A stretch of 64,000 nt of DNA from Baylisascaris procyonis (lineage: Eukaryota; Nematoda; Chromadorea; Rhabditida; Ascarididae). Positions 35,901 through 49,212 of the stretch are shown here, in pieces. The notes under the pieces were generated by a model that worked only from the letters and a program-made list of their open reading frames with translations, did no database searches and was not told the origin of the DNA. How positions within the stretch are numbered: the stretch's first letter is position 1; the number at the start of each line of letters is the position of its first letter. The position numbers were made by a program, and so were the translations under genes. Where the stretch lies: assembly GCA_037389465.1 (NCBI GenBank), contig JAZARR010000221.1, positions 4,690,501-4,754,500 on the forward strand. The letters are read 5' to 3'.

Positions 35901-38900
35901 ATAAGAGTTCCTTTTTCCATTCCTTTCTTTCTGACGATGGCTCACGCATAACTCAGGTGCACACGTCAATGGATAAGAGCAGAAATGTGGTCACCTTTTG
36001 TTCTCATAGGTAATCGATTCGCGTCTTACTTCTTGCATTCTTAACAACTATCTAGTCTCCTAATAGTCGTCTACTGTGTCTCTGCTCATACCGGCGAGAT
36101 ATTTGCTATTGCCTTAAAAAATTTTTCTTTCTTTTCGGAATTCCATTTTCCCAGAGCACCATATTTATTTGCGTCTATACTAACGTTATACACATAAAGA
36201 ACTTTATATCAGTATTATCTCAGTATAACACTTTCGATCTTTGGATCATATTTCCTTTATAAAACTTTCAAAAATTGCAACCGCATAGTTTTGATCGGTT
36301 GCCGACCGATATAAATTTTCATCAGTTGTCATCATTGATTAAGAAATAATTTCTCACCGTTTACTATAGATAAAGGATTTGTTCTGGAAAGCTTTTTGCT
36401 CCTTATTTAAGTACTTCAAAACATGCAACTCAATGAGGTTTTTTACTGGTCCATTACTTTTTAAACCTAAAAAGTGATCCTCTGTGAATCGGCAATGATT
36501 ATGTAGCCGATAGGTGCTTCCTTGTAACCTTTCATTCAAATATTCTATGCAAATTATATTAGATTATAGATTCGATAGAAGCTTTTTTTATATGACGTCA
36601 CCATTATTGCTTTATGCATAAAGTTAAAAAGTTAAGTGTTACTTTCTCGCAATATGTTCTATAAAAAGAGCATTGATGTCTTAAAAATTTTACTCGCTAT
36701 TAAAATACTCTTAAATGTTAATGATATTTCTTACTGGTTACTTACTCTTCAAAGTTAAAAAGTAAATATTTTTCTAACTTGGCCACTGTTGTAAATAGAC
36801 AATTTGCTCATAAGAATCTTTTCCTCAATATTTACTACCGTATTGTATTCTTATATGCTAGTATAATAACCACTTGCCCACGAATTCTCAATGTGACTGG
36901 ACATTGCGATATTGTGGACATTTCGTCTATTGTTTTATGGCTGTCCTTGGCCAAGATCTAGGTTACACAAGAATGCTGTTAATTTTGAGGTGTAGAAAAG
37001 AGGTTGGACAATACTATAGAGAAGATGTAATACCGTTGTTCCTAAAAATACTTAACTTACTTAGAGTTTTTGAATTAAGAGAAGGATTTATTCATCTTGA
37101 ACATCCACGAAAATAGACGGTTGAGTGATTTTGCGAAGTAAGTGATAAATATAAGACATCGTTAAAAAATTATCACATTCAAGAAATTTGAGTGAATGCT
37201 AAAAAGATTATGAGGAACATATATATATTCATAATAATATGTCCGAAAATGTCAATAGTTACTATATTTGGCCAAAATTTATGACTGCCTAATTAATTGC
37301 TATGTTATGAACGTTAATTTTTAGCGGTAAGAAATTAAAAGTTTTGTATTTAAATCACTAAGATGGTATTTTAACAATAGTTCACAAATTATAAACTTTT
37401 ATAGCTTTCCAAAATGAATGAAGAAAATTATAAAAATTTGGAATGTTTAGATAAATTTTTTTTTTTTTGAGAATTTCTAAAACCAGTGCACCCAAATTCG
37501 CTTTTTCTACTCACTTGCTGAAAATCGAAAAATTGGCGACTCACATCCGGTCCATTTATTGGCTAGAAAATATGAGTGAAAACTATAGGAAACGTGGATA
37601 GCGTTTACATTGTAACGTAAGGTCGGTATGTACCTCTTCAAGCTGTGATTTTCCTTCCATATAAAAGGCTCATAGAAATGATAAATTTTTATCAAATGCA
37701 ACATGATTTTCACCATAAATAAACTTTTTCCAATTGGCCGTTAACCATACCTCCTATCGTTTCACCATCGGATCATAAAATTAATCACTAGTCAGAAAAT
37801 GAACCGATCTAGCTGCTTTAATCAGTCGAACTTTATGTCGCACTTTGCTAAAGGCTTGAATTCGACATTTTAAACAACGATTGAACGATAGGTTTATAGT
37901 TTTAATGAGGAAATATATGTTTGAAATGTGCACTCGAATATATTATACATATTTATTTAATAGACATTTCTTTCTAAGCTTTACTTCAGTAAAGTTCGAG
38001 TGGATGATGTGTTTTGTGCGTAAAGAAAAAGATTTGTCGGTTGCTTTGACGTCATAAAAGTTTTGAGCGGTCTTTGTGTATTCAATTCGCTTTAAATTGC
38101 CTTTCTCTTTTCTCTCTGATATATTTTGGCATTTAACGTTCAGGCCCACCCACTGATAGCTAGTTGTGCCTTCTTTTATGCTTAGCTTCACATCGTTTAA
38201 AGCAAGACGAATGTTGTTGAGCATTATCCTCGATTGCATTCGAATTATCAATGCCAATTGCACATTTGCACATCAGAATACGTTATCGAGCCGTTCTTTC
38301 TAGATGCGGTTAGCCATTAGTTCTCGGATCGGACATTAATGCAATCGAATTTCCACTCATTTCCCTCATACTTTTTCTTGCGCATTTTAGCAGCTATGCC
38401 TTAAAGCAAAATCCTCTTGAAATGCATATATATGATTCATATGTATGTTTATCTCTTGGATAGTTTCAATCCGTAGAGCCTATTAAAAAACTTATTTGCT
38501 TGGGTAGGGAGGGGGGGAGGGGTAACTTTTTTGACATGAGGTGATCACATAAGGTTGAATTCAATGCTTATGACTGACACATATACTAAATTTTCATGCA
38601 TATTTTAATCTCTTTCAAGAGTAAATAATTGTTATTGACGAGGAAGACACTTAGAAAATTTGGATGATTTTTGAGAGAAAAGATAGTCAATTCGATCGCT
38701 CAATATTTTCCAAAAACGATGTGCATCTGCGTTTTAATACTCGATATTCTCGTTGATGCCAATGGTTTTCTTCAACACCGTTAAAAGGACACTTTTTATC
38801 AGCTCATCGATCCCTTCCCCTTCCCCTCACCCTCTCTCCATCTCTTCTATCTCAACGAAATTCGGCCACAATATGAGGTATTATTGAATGTTTAATAGAG

Positions 38901-39670
38901 ATGTCTGAAGTCATGGAAGAGCAATGCGTCAAATCGGATGTAACTTCGAAAAACTAAGCTTTGATTTTTATTGCTTCTTAATTGCTTGATTTGAATACTC
39001 CGTATTATGCAGACTTTTGCAGGTAACATTGCTAGATGATGTAAAATTACTCATATCTATCCATACGACATATATATCATTTACCTGCATCAGTTGATCC
39101 TTTCGGACAAATTTTTGTAGAAGTAGAAGGTGTTAGAAGGGAAGGTAGAGGGAGAGATCATAAAAAGTGGATCTTCTCTTTAATTTGCAATAAAGCGACT
39201 TAGAAAAAATTTTTCCTTGATAAAAGAATAAATCTGTTTAATGAGTTATATATTCCTTAAAAATAGCTATTAGTTTTATTCCACTTATCATTTTCCCAAA
39301 AAGATCCAAAAATTTTTTTGGATACCATATTTTTGCTAATAGGTTGACCGACTCTGCACAAATGAAATAGTACTACATGCTAAATTTTTAGAATTTATAG
39401 TAACCAAGGGTTTAATTCAAGGTATTACGGTAGCCTAAGAGTGTATGAGTGGACACTATTGGCTATTTTTATGAGTTGGAAATAATGCGCTAGAAAAAAA
39501 TTCTTATATGCATCGAACGATAGAATCAAACTGCTTCACTGTGATTCGTTTGTAAAGCATGAAGTTGGATGATGATGATTGCTCGAGTTGCCCCTTTAAA
39601 CGTGTTGAATGCCCTTCATTTACGATATTTGATGCATCTAATTTACATATTAATTAATAATATTATACGT

Positions 39671-39712
<42 letters not shown>

Positions 39713-40023
39713 TACTATCGAATACGATTAACGACTATTTCCTCTTCCTCTGTTTCAAAATTTTTCCTCACTTTTTTATGCTTCGAATTTTCGTTTTCAC
39801 TTTCTAATATTCGATGTCGTATTATTGTTAAAGAATTATTTCTGAATAACTTTCAGTTCCCCTCTCCTTTCCACTACTTCAAAAACCTATTTTAGTAAAA
39901 TCATTAAATTAATTCATGCATTAGTATCGGAATTATTTTTCTACTCTTCACTTAATTTAACCTGCAATAAAAAAAGTCTTAAAATCTATCTCACAACAAC
40001 GCTAAATTCTATCTTCTTTCCAG
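32934..40023. other. Gene-poor AT-rich stretch
   Basis: I see no supportable gene. Open frames such as 36874-37116 (plus) and 37943-38263 (minus, 106 codons) have AT-driven composition and no splice context. The stretch holds a TA microsatellite at 39673-39710 and two G-quadruplex-capable tracts at 38502-38522 and 38812-38832. Pyrimidine-rich patches occur near 33420 and 33555-33580. Confidence 0.5.
39673..39710. repeat. (TA)n microsatellite
   Basis: An uninterrupted AT/TA run of 38 bases in gene-free DNA. Confidence 0.95.
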
Positions 40024-40064
40024 AAAGTTTTGCTTCAAATATCTAAACAAAATTGAACCAAAGG

Positions 40065-40150
40065 ATGGGACTGTCATCGAGCAAAGTTTCCTCACAGGTT
40101 CAAGCTGTCTTCATTCCAGCCATTCACCTTAGAGCTGTCCCTCTGGAGAG
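40065..40150 (+). CDS. Possible first coding exon of an unknown gene (Met-Gly N-terminus)
   Basis: A good acceptor (CTTTCCAG, ending 40023) is followed 41 bases later by ATG. The frame reads MGLSSSKVSSQVQAVFIPAI and on to the donor AG|GTGTTT at 40151, giving 28 codons and a split codon. Met-Gly followed by small residues, Ser and Lys is the classical N-myristoylation context, so a membrane-anchored product is possible (inference). A second frame in the same exon (reading PKDGTVIEQSFLTG) is also open. No downstream exon was linked with confidence. Family not recognised. Confidence 0.33.
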
Positions 40151-40652
40151 GTGTTTTAAAAATATCTCCGTCCGTCAATGGCAATAATTTAAATCTTAAT
40201 GAACAATTCTGAGGATATTATCTTCCCATTGCTTTTTTCGAAACAATAGGAAAGGCGTGCAAGAAAACTTGACATGATATGTGCTTTTCACAATTCAACT
40301 GACCAAGTCGACCAGTATTTTAAACCGCAAAAAAAAAAATAAAGCATAGGACCTAAAGCAAAATAAAGCACAATTGCTCATTTTAGCGACTAATCGCTCA
40401 TTGAATTTTTCTAAAGGGTTTGTATTGCTGCGTTAGCACAATTGCTTATAGACTACAACCCGATTTTTGCGTCGTTTAGATGCGTTCAACTCTTTTAATT
40501 GTCAGTAGAACAATTTGAAAGATTTTTCTGCTTTCTTCCTATAGTATGAACTATAAATAGCAAATTTCATTGCTTTAGCATCAATGGTTCCTCAGGTGAA
40601 AGCACAGTGCACATCGAAATATGATGCATAAACAAGCACACATATGCATCCG

Positions 40653-40678
40653 CATATATATATATATATATATATATA
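40653..40678. repeat. (TA)n microsatellite
   Basis: An uninterrupted AT/TA run of about 26 bases. It produces an artificial Tyr-Ile repeat in two overlapping minus-strand frames. Confidence 0.95.
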
Positions 40679-41089
40679 GATGCGATCTCGTCATGATGTA
40701 CTTTGCCAAATACAATTTGCAAAATTTGTATGGGTGCAAAATGATGAATATGACTAAATTTAGCATCTATCGATGAGTGCAATAAGTGAGCATTTATCAA
40801 ACTAAATGCTGCCAATCATGTACGGAAATTGACTTGTAAACACTTCAAATTTGAGTCGTTTTTTTGCAACAGCGTTTGCTTTATACAAACTTTAATTAAT
40901 CCCTATTAATTGTGATTTCGACTGATTCTTTTTAGCTGATTGACTCGTTGGGGGTGGGTACATTTGTTTCGTTTTTCAGAACCAATGAATACTGCCATAA
41001 TTGTTAGGTTGAATATATGCTGATTGAACTTCCTCATATGGGATTAGTGTTTTCTTTGAGCAATTAAAATTGATGTAAGTATTCTTTGA

Positions 41090-41090
<1 letters not shown>

Positions 41091-41156
<66 letters not shown>
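41091..41156. repeat. (TA)n microsatellite
   Basis: An uninterrupted TA run of 66 bases, the longest pure dinucleotide run in the window. Confidence 0.95.
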
Positions 41157-41159
<3 letters not shown>

Positions 41160-44100
41160 GAATTAATTAGCTAGCGCATCAGTTCATGCCAATGGCTTAT
41201 ACCTTTTATTTTTATATGTCTCGAGGTAAAGTTGTAGTAAGAAATAAAATTTTAAAAGAGGCATATGTGGGAAAGCCGAAAAAGTCTAAGCCGTAGAAAG
41301 CAGAAAGCCAACAGAATTCCTATCGACTTTTCTACTTTTGCTCCAGAAATTGCCTGCGCTTTCTCTTATTTCGTCCTAAATTCTTGCAAGTGATTGGATG
41401 CGGGAGGGGGGAGGGAAAGAGTAGGAAGGAGAATATGAAAGAACGAATGGTTTACTCTTGCCCATGCCATTCCTCTATACATCGTTAGTCTGAAGAAAGC
41501 AATTTTATATTGAAACGAATCGTGCAATATGGTGGTTTGATATTTTTTTGCGACGTTCTAATGTCATCGATAAGAATGCTATTGCAATATGTTTGATGTG
41601 GTGTTAGATAAAGAAAAGACGAAGGTTAGCCATTTGTTTCTACTAATATATGGCTCTTGCATCGCATCTCATTTAGTAAATGTCTTCGCTTCTTATAGAC
41701 CACAATGCGATATGAACCAATGCTTTTAGTGTGTTGTAAATATCCCTTCTAAAAAAAAAAGATTTCTTGCTTAAAATAACTCAATAAAATCGAATAAAAT
41801 AAATGATGTATTTTTTAGCTCTAATATCGTTTCATTAGCTTCAGTGCCCTTTTAAGAAGCTTTTAAACGAGCCAGTCTTGATAGAAGATTGCCATCATTT
41901 CGTCTTGAATTCTTTTGCAACGATATATTTGACGATCTTTGAGAAATTTATAAAGTATAACATAATTCATATTCAGTATTCCTCATATTATTTAGTTTAT
42001 TGGACTCAGTGAACAATAGACATTGTTGTTATATGCTTCGTTAATTATGAAAATTGTGAAAAAAAAACAATTAAATCGTTTTGTGATGTATAAAAATGAT
42101 TTACACAGTGGTGATGAAAATAAAACGAGAAATCGTTTTCTTATAACGCTTATTTCAATCATTACTTTTTATGGTTGCATACTGCAAACAGAAGTTTTTT
42201 TTCTCAAAGATTTCAGTTTACCTGTACTAAGAGATGGTCAGCGGGGAAACCTACTGCTCAGAAATCGACATAATTTCGTTATGAATGCCTTTATGCGTCG
42301 GATAGTCAAACATTTTTCGTGCTGAGATCACAGCATATGTTTCGGTCACCATATTATTTTTTTTTTGAAAAGAAAATTTGGATATTTGATGAAGATTTCA
42401 TCCGGTCAATCGCTGATTCGCTCAATTGGACAATTTGCATGTTTAAATGTTCATTCGAAGTCTATATCAACTGCAATCATTCTTCATTGTCCACAACTGT
42501 CCACTAGTTACTGCTAAAATGCTTTTTGTTGAAGCACGCAATGTGCAGCATTGTTATTAACAACATAAATTGTAATGTTCCTTCATATTTGCATACAAAA
42601 AAAAGAGTTACAAGATGCATAAAGATGAGGAGAAAGAGATTAAAGTTCTTTGAGATGTTATTTTTGATTGTTTATATAGTTTCTCACTTTGTTCAGAATA
42701 ACTTCTGTTAAGTGCCAACCTATGTGATGTTAAAGCAAATAAGTGATGATTTGCTAAAGCCATCAAGGTGTGATTGTGTATTTCGGCCAAGAGTCAATGC
42801 TAACGGGTTGCATTTCGCTATAGCTAAATGCCTAACCGATGAATTGTGCCGCAAGCATTTATTGCGTAACGTGTTGCGAAAATTGCATCTCCCCGCACAA
42901 AGGCACGATCATTTTATTCATTCGTCATTGTGTTGACTAGCTACTAGCTACTACCTACATTTTAGATCGGACTTTTTGGCTCCTTCAGTTTCCGGTTTTG
43001 TGCATTTTGTCTTATTGGTCTGATTGTTTGCCTATTTGTTTGCGCATATTTATACGACCATTTTCATACAGAAATATTCTTAAAATCCTATAAATGTGGT
43101 TGTTTATTCACACAAACAGAATCAAAACCTTTATGAATCAAAATCTGCTCTAACGTTTATTCGTAGGTGGTATACTCGGAAATTTTCACCCACGCATTCA
43201 GAATATTTGAGTGTGTTATAACAATTTTGAAACATAAACGATTGAAATATAATGATTAAGTCTATATTATCTATTGCTAGATTACATCTGAGTATTGCTC
43301 ATCTATATGCTCATCGTATTTTATTTTTTGACATCCGAAGTGAAGAAAATATCTTTTGAAAAAAACATTTAATCCTTCGATGTTTCATAAGATTTCTCCA
43401 GGATTCTACCGTACTAATTATAAAATCTGTTTGTTAATTTCCAATTTTGAGGTGCTAAAATATTATTACATAAAAACAGATCTCATTTTATAATTCAAGT
43501 CTAGGATTTTCTTCGTCTCGTTCGATGATATATTTGAATTTATCCTGATGAAAGTTCCAACTGCCTACAATTTATATCTCCAATACAAAAAATTTCGCGA
43601 CAAAATATCATTCTCAATAGTCTTTTTTTGTAAGAGTTCTTGCATGCTTAAAACAAATTTCTGGCTGCAATTATTTGAAGCACAAGATGTCTTTACCCCC
43701 ATAGTACTTCTGAATAGTTTCGTTTCCCATATGATTACAAATCTCCGCTTTATTAATTTAGATCTTCCCTAAGATCTTTCGATTCATTTCTTCTGCTCAT
43801 CTTTACTCATAAGCGCTATGACGACTCATTAATTTGCATAATCAAATCTCACTGTAATATATGAAAATTTTACATCTTTCATTAATCTACTATTGCGGTA
43901 TTTATTGAAATTCGATGGATTTCTTTGCCTTTGTTATTCACTTTATTCATCCATTAATTGTCAGAATATTTTATGCATTTTATGCATATCTGTTAATTCA
44001 AATATCGTTCTAATTTTATTTGCATATATTTCTTGCATATTTCACTGCTCGAGAATAATTTCCATTTTTCTCTTGTAAATAAAGATTATATTGCCACTAA

Positions 44101-47100
44101 TATTTCAAGTATTGAATTTAGAATATTGCATCGATATAAATTGCTAGAATCACCTACTTTACTCATTATTAACATCTGAATATTCCTAGTTTATTCGAAA
44201 TTCTAGTCGTCTTGAAAAAAAATAAAAATAGTGTGCACTTTATAATTAAATTCTAGCTAAAGTGTTAGGTTTACATTTTTGACATTTGCGTTTTGTCAGT
44301 TCTCCAATTTTTTAAAGACTGCTTTATATAAATCTTCCAAAATGATTGAATATCACATGTTAGTTGTAATGTCAACAAGATTCCTTTAATATCTTCTTAA
44401 ATTGCAAGCATAATTTTCGATGGTACCATATGCATTTATCTTTCTAACGTTAATCACCTTTTTTTTGCACAAAAACAGAACGAAATTTTTGCATTAGCAG
44501 TGAATAAATGAAATTAGAAAACACATTGCAATTATTGCAGGAATTTTTTTAAGGAAAATTGTATATTGTAGAGTATATTGTGTAGATTTTTTAGTGCAAA
44601 AATTTTGCAGATTTTATAGAAAGTGTTCTTTAGCGCTATAAGTAGGAAAATTCAATGTGATTCTGTGGAAAAATTTTCTTCAACAGTTTTAAAAGAATTT
44701 CAAAATTCAAAGCGCTATTTTCACCTAAATTCGTTTCTTTATGCAAAATTCACTCACATCATTTCTGGTCAATAAAAGCAAAATACCGCGATTCACAGAA
44801 CATCAAAGAAAATATTTGAATGAGGTAGAAAATTTCCACGACTCAATTTTATAGGCAATTTAAGATCATTAAATTGAGAAAAGCTCATTGATTTGAATTG
44901 ATGCATCGAATCAATTTCGGCGACAAAAAAAAGCGAAATCGTTAAAAGTAACGATGATCAAAATTCGCGAATTAATAAAAAAACAAAGTGAATCGATCAT
45001 CACAATTCATGTATATAAGATGCAATGAAAAATATTTCAAGTCCATAGAAAAAAATAGAAGATACCAACTTTATAAAGAGAAAAGGTATGAAATATGATA
45101 ACTTAAAAATTTTCATTGATTTCCGTTCTCTCAAGCAGAATTCCCATCGAGAGAAGTGATCGGCAAGTCCTGACCACAAATGATGGGTAACAAATCCATT
45201 TGACCTCATTTTTACGACCGAAAGCGTCGTTGCCTTGAGGACATAATGGGTGAGGGTAATTGTGGGATTAATATGAAGGGCGGTTCACATCTTCCAAATG
45301 GTTTTTTGCACTTACATAACGCATATGCTAGGATTTTATATAAATGATATGAAAAATTTGCATATAATAATATGTCTTTCATACAGTGCCACTCAAACAA
45401 CGTCTATAAATGTTGTTACTAATAGCAAATTGTGAAATATATTAAAACAACAAACATCTAAATTCAATCTTATGCTTGAAAATCATTTTGTCTTCACGAA
45501 AAGTTATGTGATATTAATGTCATTTTTATTCATTGATTTTTTTAAATTTTTTATGAGAGAAATGAACAGGACTAGAAAACAAAAATACATTTTAGCATAT
45601 TTTATTAAAATAGAGAAATATTCGAAAGTTCTTGTCAATTGAAAAAAAGATAAAAATTTTGATTAATGAATCTTTATTCGAATCCACTACGAATCTCCAA
45701 TAGATAACGAATATGGCATGTATATATGCATCGAAAAATGATGTTTCAATATATTGCATTGGCAATTCCTCTCCTTTCCTTTCAGATCACTTTGCAAACT
45801 TATATGGAAATCCATTATGCTAATGTTATGTCCATATATTTTTATATAATCTACATGTCTGCCTTTTACAAAAATAATTCAAAAGCTATACAATTTGCAT
45901 CATCTTTTATGGTTAGTTCTATTGCGGCTTGCAGAAATTTTCTGCACTCAAAAAACCATAAATTCTAGCACAAATTTGATTATATTGTCGCTCAGATGTA
46001 AGTTGAAAACTACTGAAAGCAATTCGTATTTTAGTGTTATCTTTTTAATGAAATAGAGAAATAATTAACCTGGCGGATTGAATCATATATACGTAAAGAT
46101 CCTTGTTTGCACGTTTTTCTGCTTATTACTTCATAATAAAATCCTGCATGCCATAGTAGAAGACGTTAGTATATTGTTATTCATCAACAAATTGTTTATG
46201 CTCATCGCTTTTAAGGGGAATGGGAGAGGGCAAGGCAAGGAAGGAGTGGGAAGCAGGGCAAGGGGCAGAGGGGAGCGTTCAGAAGAACTGCCCGAGCAGC
46301 TATCTTATAAATATAAACAATTGTTCTATAGAAATAGACACTGCACTACATCTTATATAGGACATACATTGACTTACAGCTATAGACACACACTGTATCA
46401 TAGTCACTGTACACAAACGACTTGCATTATATGATAGGAGATCTAAATGACACGAATGAACTAAACAACCACTTAGCAATAGTGCTATTGCTAAACGAAT
46501 ATACAAAAAGTCCCGCTTGAATTGCTTGAGGCTATTAGTATCGATTTTTTTTATGATCTATCGATTGCTCGATAATTTATATATTACATATCGTTAAATG
46601 ACACTATTAAAAGGGGACTATCGGTTGTGTTGTCGTCTTTTGATTCAGATGTAACCCTATTTGAATGCTAGTGCGATTGCTGTATGTCTTGTTTTTCTTA
46701 GCACCTTTTATGTGATTATGTAAATTTACATTCGCAAAGCATTTGCTAGCGATGTGATGTGTCTGCAGTTTTATGTTCATCCCTAGCAATCAATTTATCC
46801 ACCACTTTCGATTTTAATTGAACTGAAAATAGAATCATAAAATTTTGTGATATATTCTAAACCATATTTTGATATGTTACTACATATTTCGTAGTATTCC
46901 ATCAATTTCGGGAAGAACTATAAACACTTGAAGACGCCATATAACTTGTATATATGTTGCATCAATAGGGTTTTCATCTTGCACAATTGTAGCTTCAATT
47001 GAAATATGTTTGCGTTATTCTGTACATTTTTGGTTTTTGCTCTTTGGTAACTTATGAAGGTTTTTAGATGAATAAACAAAATGCAAAAATCACATATCGT

Positions 47101-47327
47101 GCCCGTTGTCCCGCCTATCATGCTACCCTTCTTTAGATAAGCTGCATTAACCTATTATTTGTTGACTTTCCACACGAAATTCCTTTGGCTATGCTCTCCT
47201 TTAGAAGTTTTCCAGCTCTCCTGCTAGAATTTTCTTAGATAACATGGGTTCCTAGCTCTCTAGCAAAAAATTACCCCGAAGGGTAGCGCACTAAAGAATC
47301 TAGAGATGTAACATCTCAATCACCTAC

Positions 47328-47407
47328 CTCAATGGAACGTAGCGTGGTGCTTGCGCTCTTGTATGTGCCTCCATAGCATCACCGCATACAACTGTTGCAA
47401 CGTTATC
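47328..47407 (-). CDS. Weak exon candidate, minus strand
   Basis: On the minus strand the frame DNVATVVCGDAMEAHTRAQA (through RYVPLR) is open and ends at a good donor (AG|GTAGGT). The acceptor (GGAAG) is weak. Its start phase (0) fits the end phase of the BACK-like exon at 51593-51729, so both could belong to one widely spaced gene; this is speculative. The plus strand is also open here (47351-47551), so strand is uncertain. Confidence 0.2.
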
Positions 47408-49064
47408 CTTCCTTTGAATCAAACAATTTTGTCCTTGTGGTCGGGTGTGTACAAAACAACGCAAGTATTAGGATTACTATTTGACTTCTTACTGAAAGAT
47501 GTCTATCGCATTACTGAGTTTCATTATCGCCATAGCTTCACCTGCTATTAGCATGGTAGATCTTATGACTTGAATGCGATATATGGCCAATGTGGCTATC
47601 AAGATATAATAAAAGCATTCAGCATCTATCGTATGAATTCCTCATTTGAAATTTTTAGAATCGTGATCAATACAAAAAGTGATCTTTCTTAACAGAAGAA
47701 ACTATTTAAATACTAAAAGACTTTTAACCGTGGTTTCTCCTTGATTAGAAGGTGAACACTCTGTGGATGTGCACTCAAGTGAATGATCCTCTCACATTTA
47801 AGAATTTGAAACAATAGAAGAATCCTTAAATTAATAATAAACCCTCCCCCTCCCCATTCGGCCCTCTAAACAAACGGCTACTGTCTGGGAATTTTTCACG
47901 CATGAAAATTCTCTCACTTCCTCACTTCAAATAGAAATTACCCATGTAAATAATATTCTTTTAAAGAATGAGTTGCCCTTTCAAATAAGATGAAGAAAAT
48001 AAAAAGTGCGGATATTCTTTTCTAAGAAAAGTGGGATGTTTTCTATCATTTTATTCGATTTATAACATTTGCTTCGCTATGCGTTATGCCGGCGGCAATT
48101 TTTTATGAATAGGAAAACAACAATGTTGGTTCTTAATGGCATTTCAGAAATGTGTATAGCAATTGGTGTACTCACTAAAAGCGAGATAACAACTGTTCTA
48201 AGGCGTAATCATAAACAGCCATCAATTTGCTAATCGTCGCTAAATTTAGGCGATTCGCCTCATAGATTGCGAACATAGCTCGAGAATTCAATTATAAGTG
48301 GGAAATGTGTTCAAATTTTTTATTAATTAAACAATCTAATTTTATATTTTACATTTACGTCATAATATAATAAGCATTGTTTCTAGTAATATTTTAAGTT
48401 TTCGAAAGCGATTGATATATTTCTCAAATATAAATTTCGCTATTCGATCTATTAGCCTTTTCATCGAGTGGAAATTGCAAAACAATCGAATATTTCAATT
48501 TGTTGATTTCATGAATGGAATTGAAGTGATTTGGGTTCTATCTGTAAAGTATAACCTCTTCATGGGTCATCGCCACTGTAACGCTTCCAAGCGTTGACGT
48601 CCTTAATCTTCCTCTCCTCCCCACTTCATTCTCCTCCTCCACTCTTCTTTCTCAAAACGAATGCTTTCGCTAGAGTCTCATAGATATTCTAAGCAATCTA
48701 TGGCTCTGCGCAGGAAATTTTTCCTTTCAAGAATTTTCTTTCAAGTAGTGATCGAATATTTTAAATTCTTCAAACGAGGCTCTAGATAAATGCAGAAATT
48801 TGCCCAACGAGCTGACAACGATATGCGTTTTTGCTACTTTATTCAACAAATCAATTATTTTCATCGATTGTTAGCAAATAATAAAATGCTCGCAATAATA
48901 TATTCTTTTTTTTTCTGATTCATATATCCATAAAAATCTTCCACAGGGGATTGATTATAGGCAAGCTTTTAGCCATCAATTAAATTCGTATGTTACGGAT
49001 TGACTTGATCACTAAGTTGGCGTGAAAACACTCGTTGATCACACTATACTGTAAATTTTTATAG

Positions 49065-49212
49065 CTGTGACTTCTGTGCTTTCTGAGTTGAAACTTCCGA
49101 ACAGATACAAACTTCCGGATGGCGATTGCCGAATCACAAAACCAGCTATCGCCAAAATGCTTGACGGTCAGAGGTTGAGAGGTCGAAAGACAAAGGCTAC
49201 CATCGTTAATAG
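49065..49212 (+). CDS. Candidate internal exon, basic protein segment
   Basis: Between TTTTTATAG and the donor AG|GTCATT, 148 bases stay open and encode VTSVLSELKLPNRYKLPDGD, CRITKPAIAKMLDG and the basic patch RLRGRKTKATIVN. It stands out from its AT-rich surroundings by GC content. It starts with two bases of a split codon and ends in phase 2. The minus strand is open across much of the same interval, so orientation is not certain. No family is recognised. Confidence 0.28.

Larger units (their letters stand above)
40151..49064. other. Gene-poor AT-rich stretch with microsatellites
   Basis: It holds TA microsatellites at 40653-40678 and 41091-41156 and a purine-rich tract with a G-quadruplex pattern at 46248-46273. 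A second such tract lies on the minus strand at 47842-47864. Open frames at 42023-42325 and 42712-42936 (plus) and 45000-45400 (minus) read partly like protein, but none has a coherent set of splice sites that I can defend. Confidence 0.45.

Noticed and set aside
37943..38263. Minus-strand 106-codon frame
   Set aside because: No splice context, recognisable domain or GC rise; composition matches the surrounding AT-rich DNA.
42712..42936. Plus-strand frame with a fairly protein-like stretch (HFAIAKCLTDELCRKHLL)
   Set aside because: No usable acceptor or donor at its edges and no homology I can name; kept as background.
45000..45400. Overlapping open frames on both strands (minus PPFILIPQLPSPIMSSRQRR, plus CLEDIMGEGNCGINMKGG)
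   Set aside because: Both strands read plausibly and neither has a full set of splice sites, so strand and coding status cannot be decided from the sequence.
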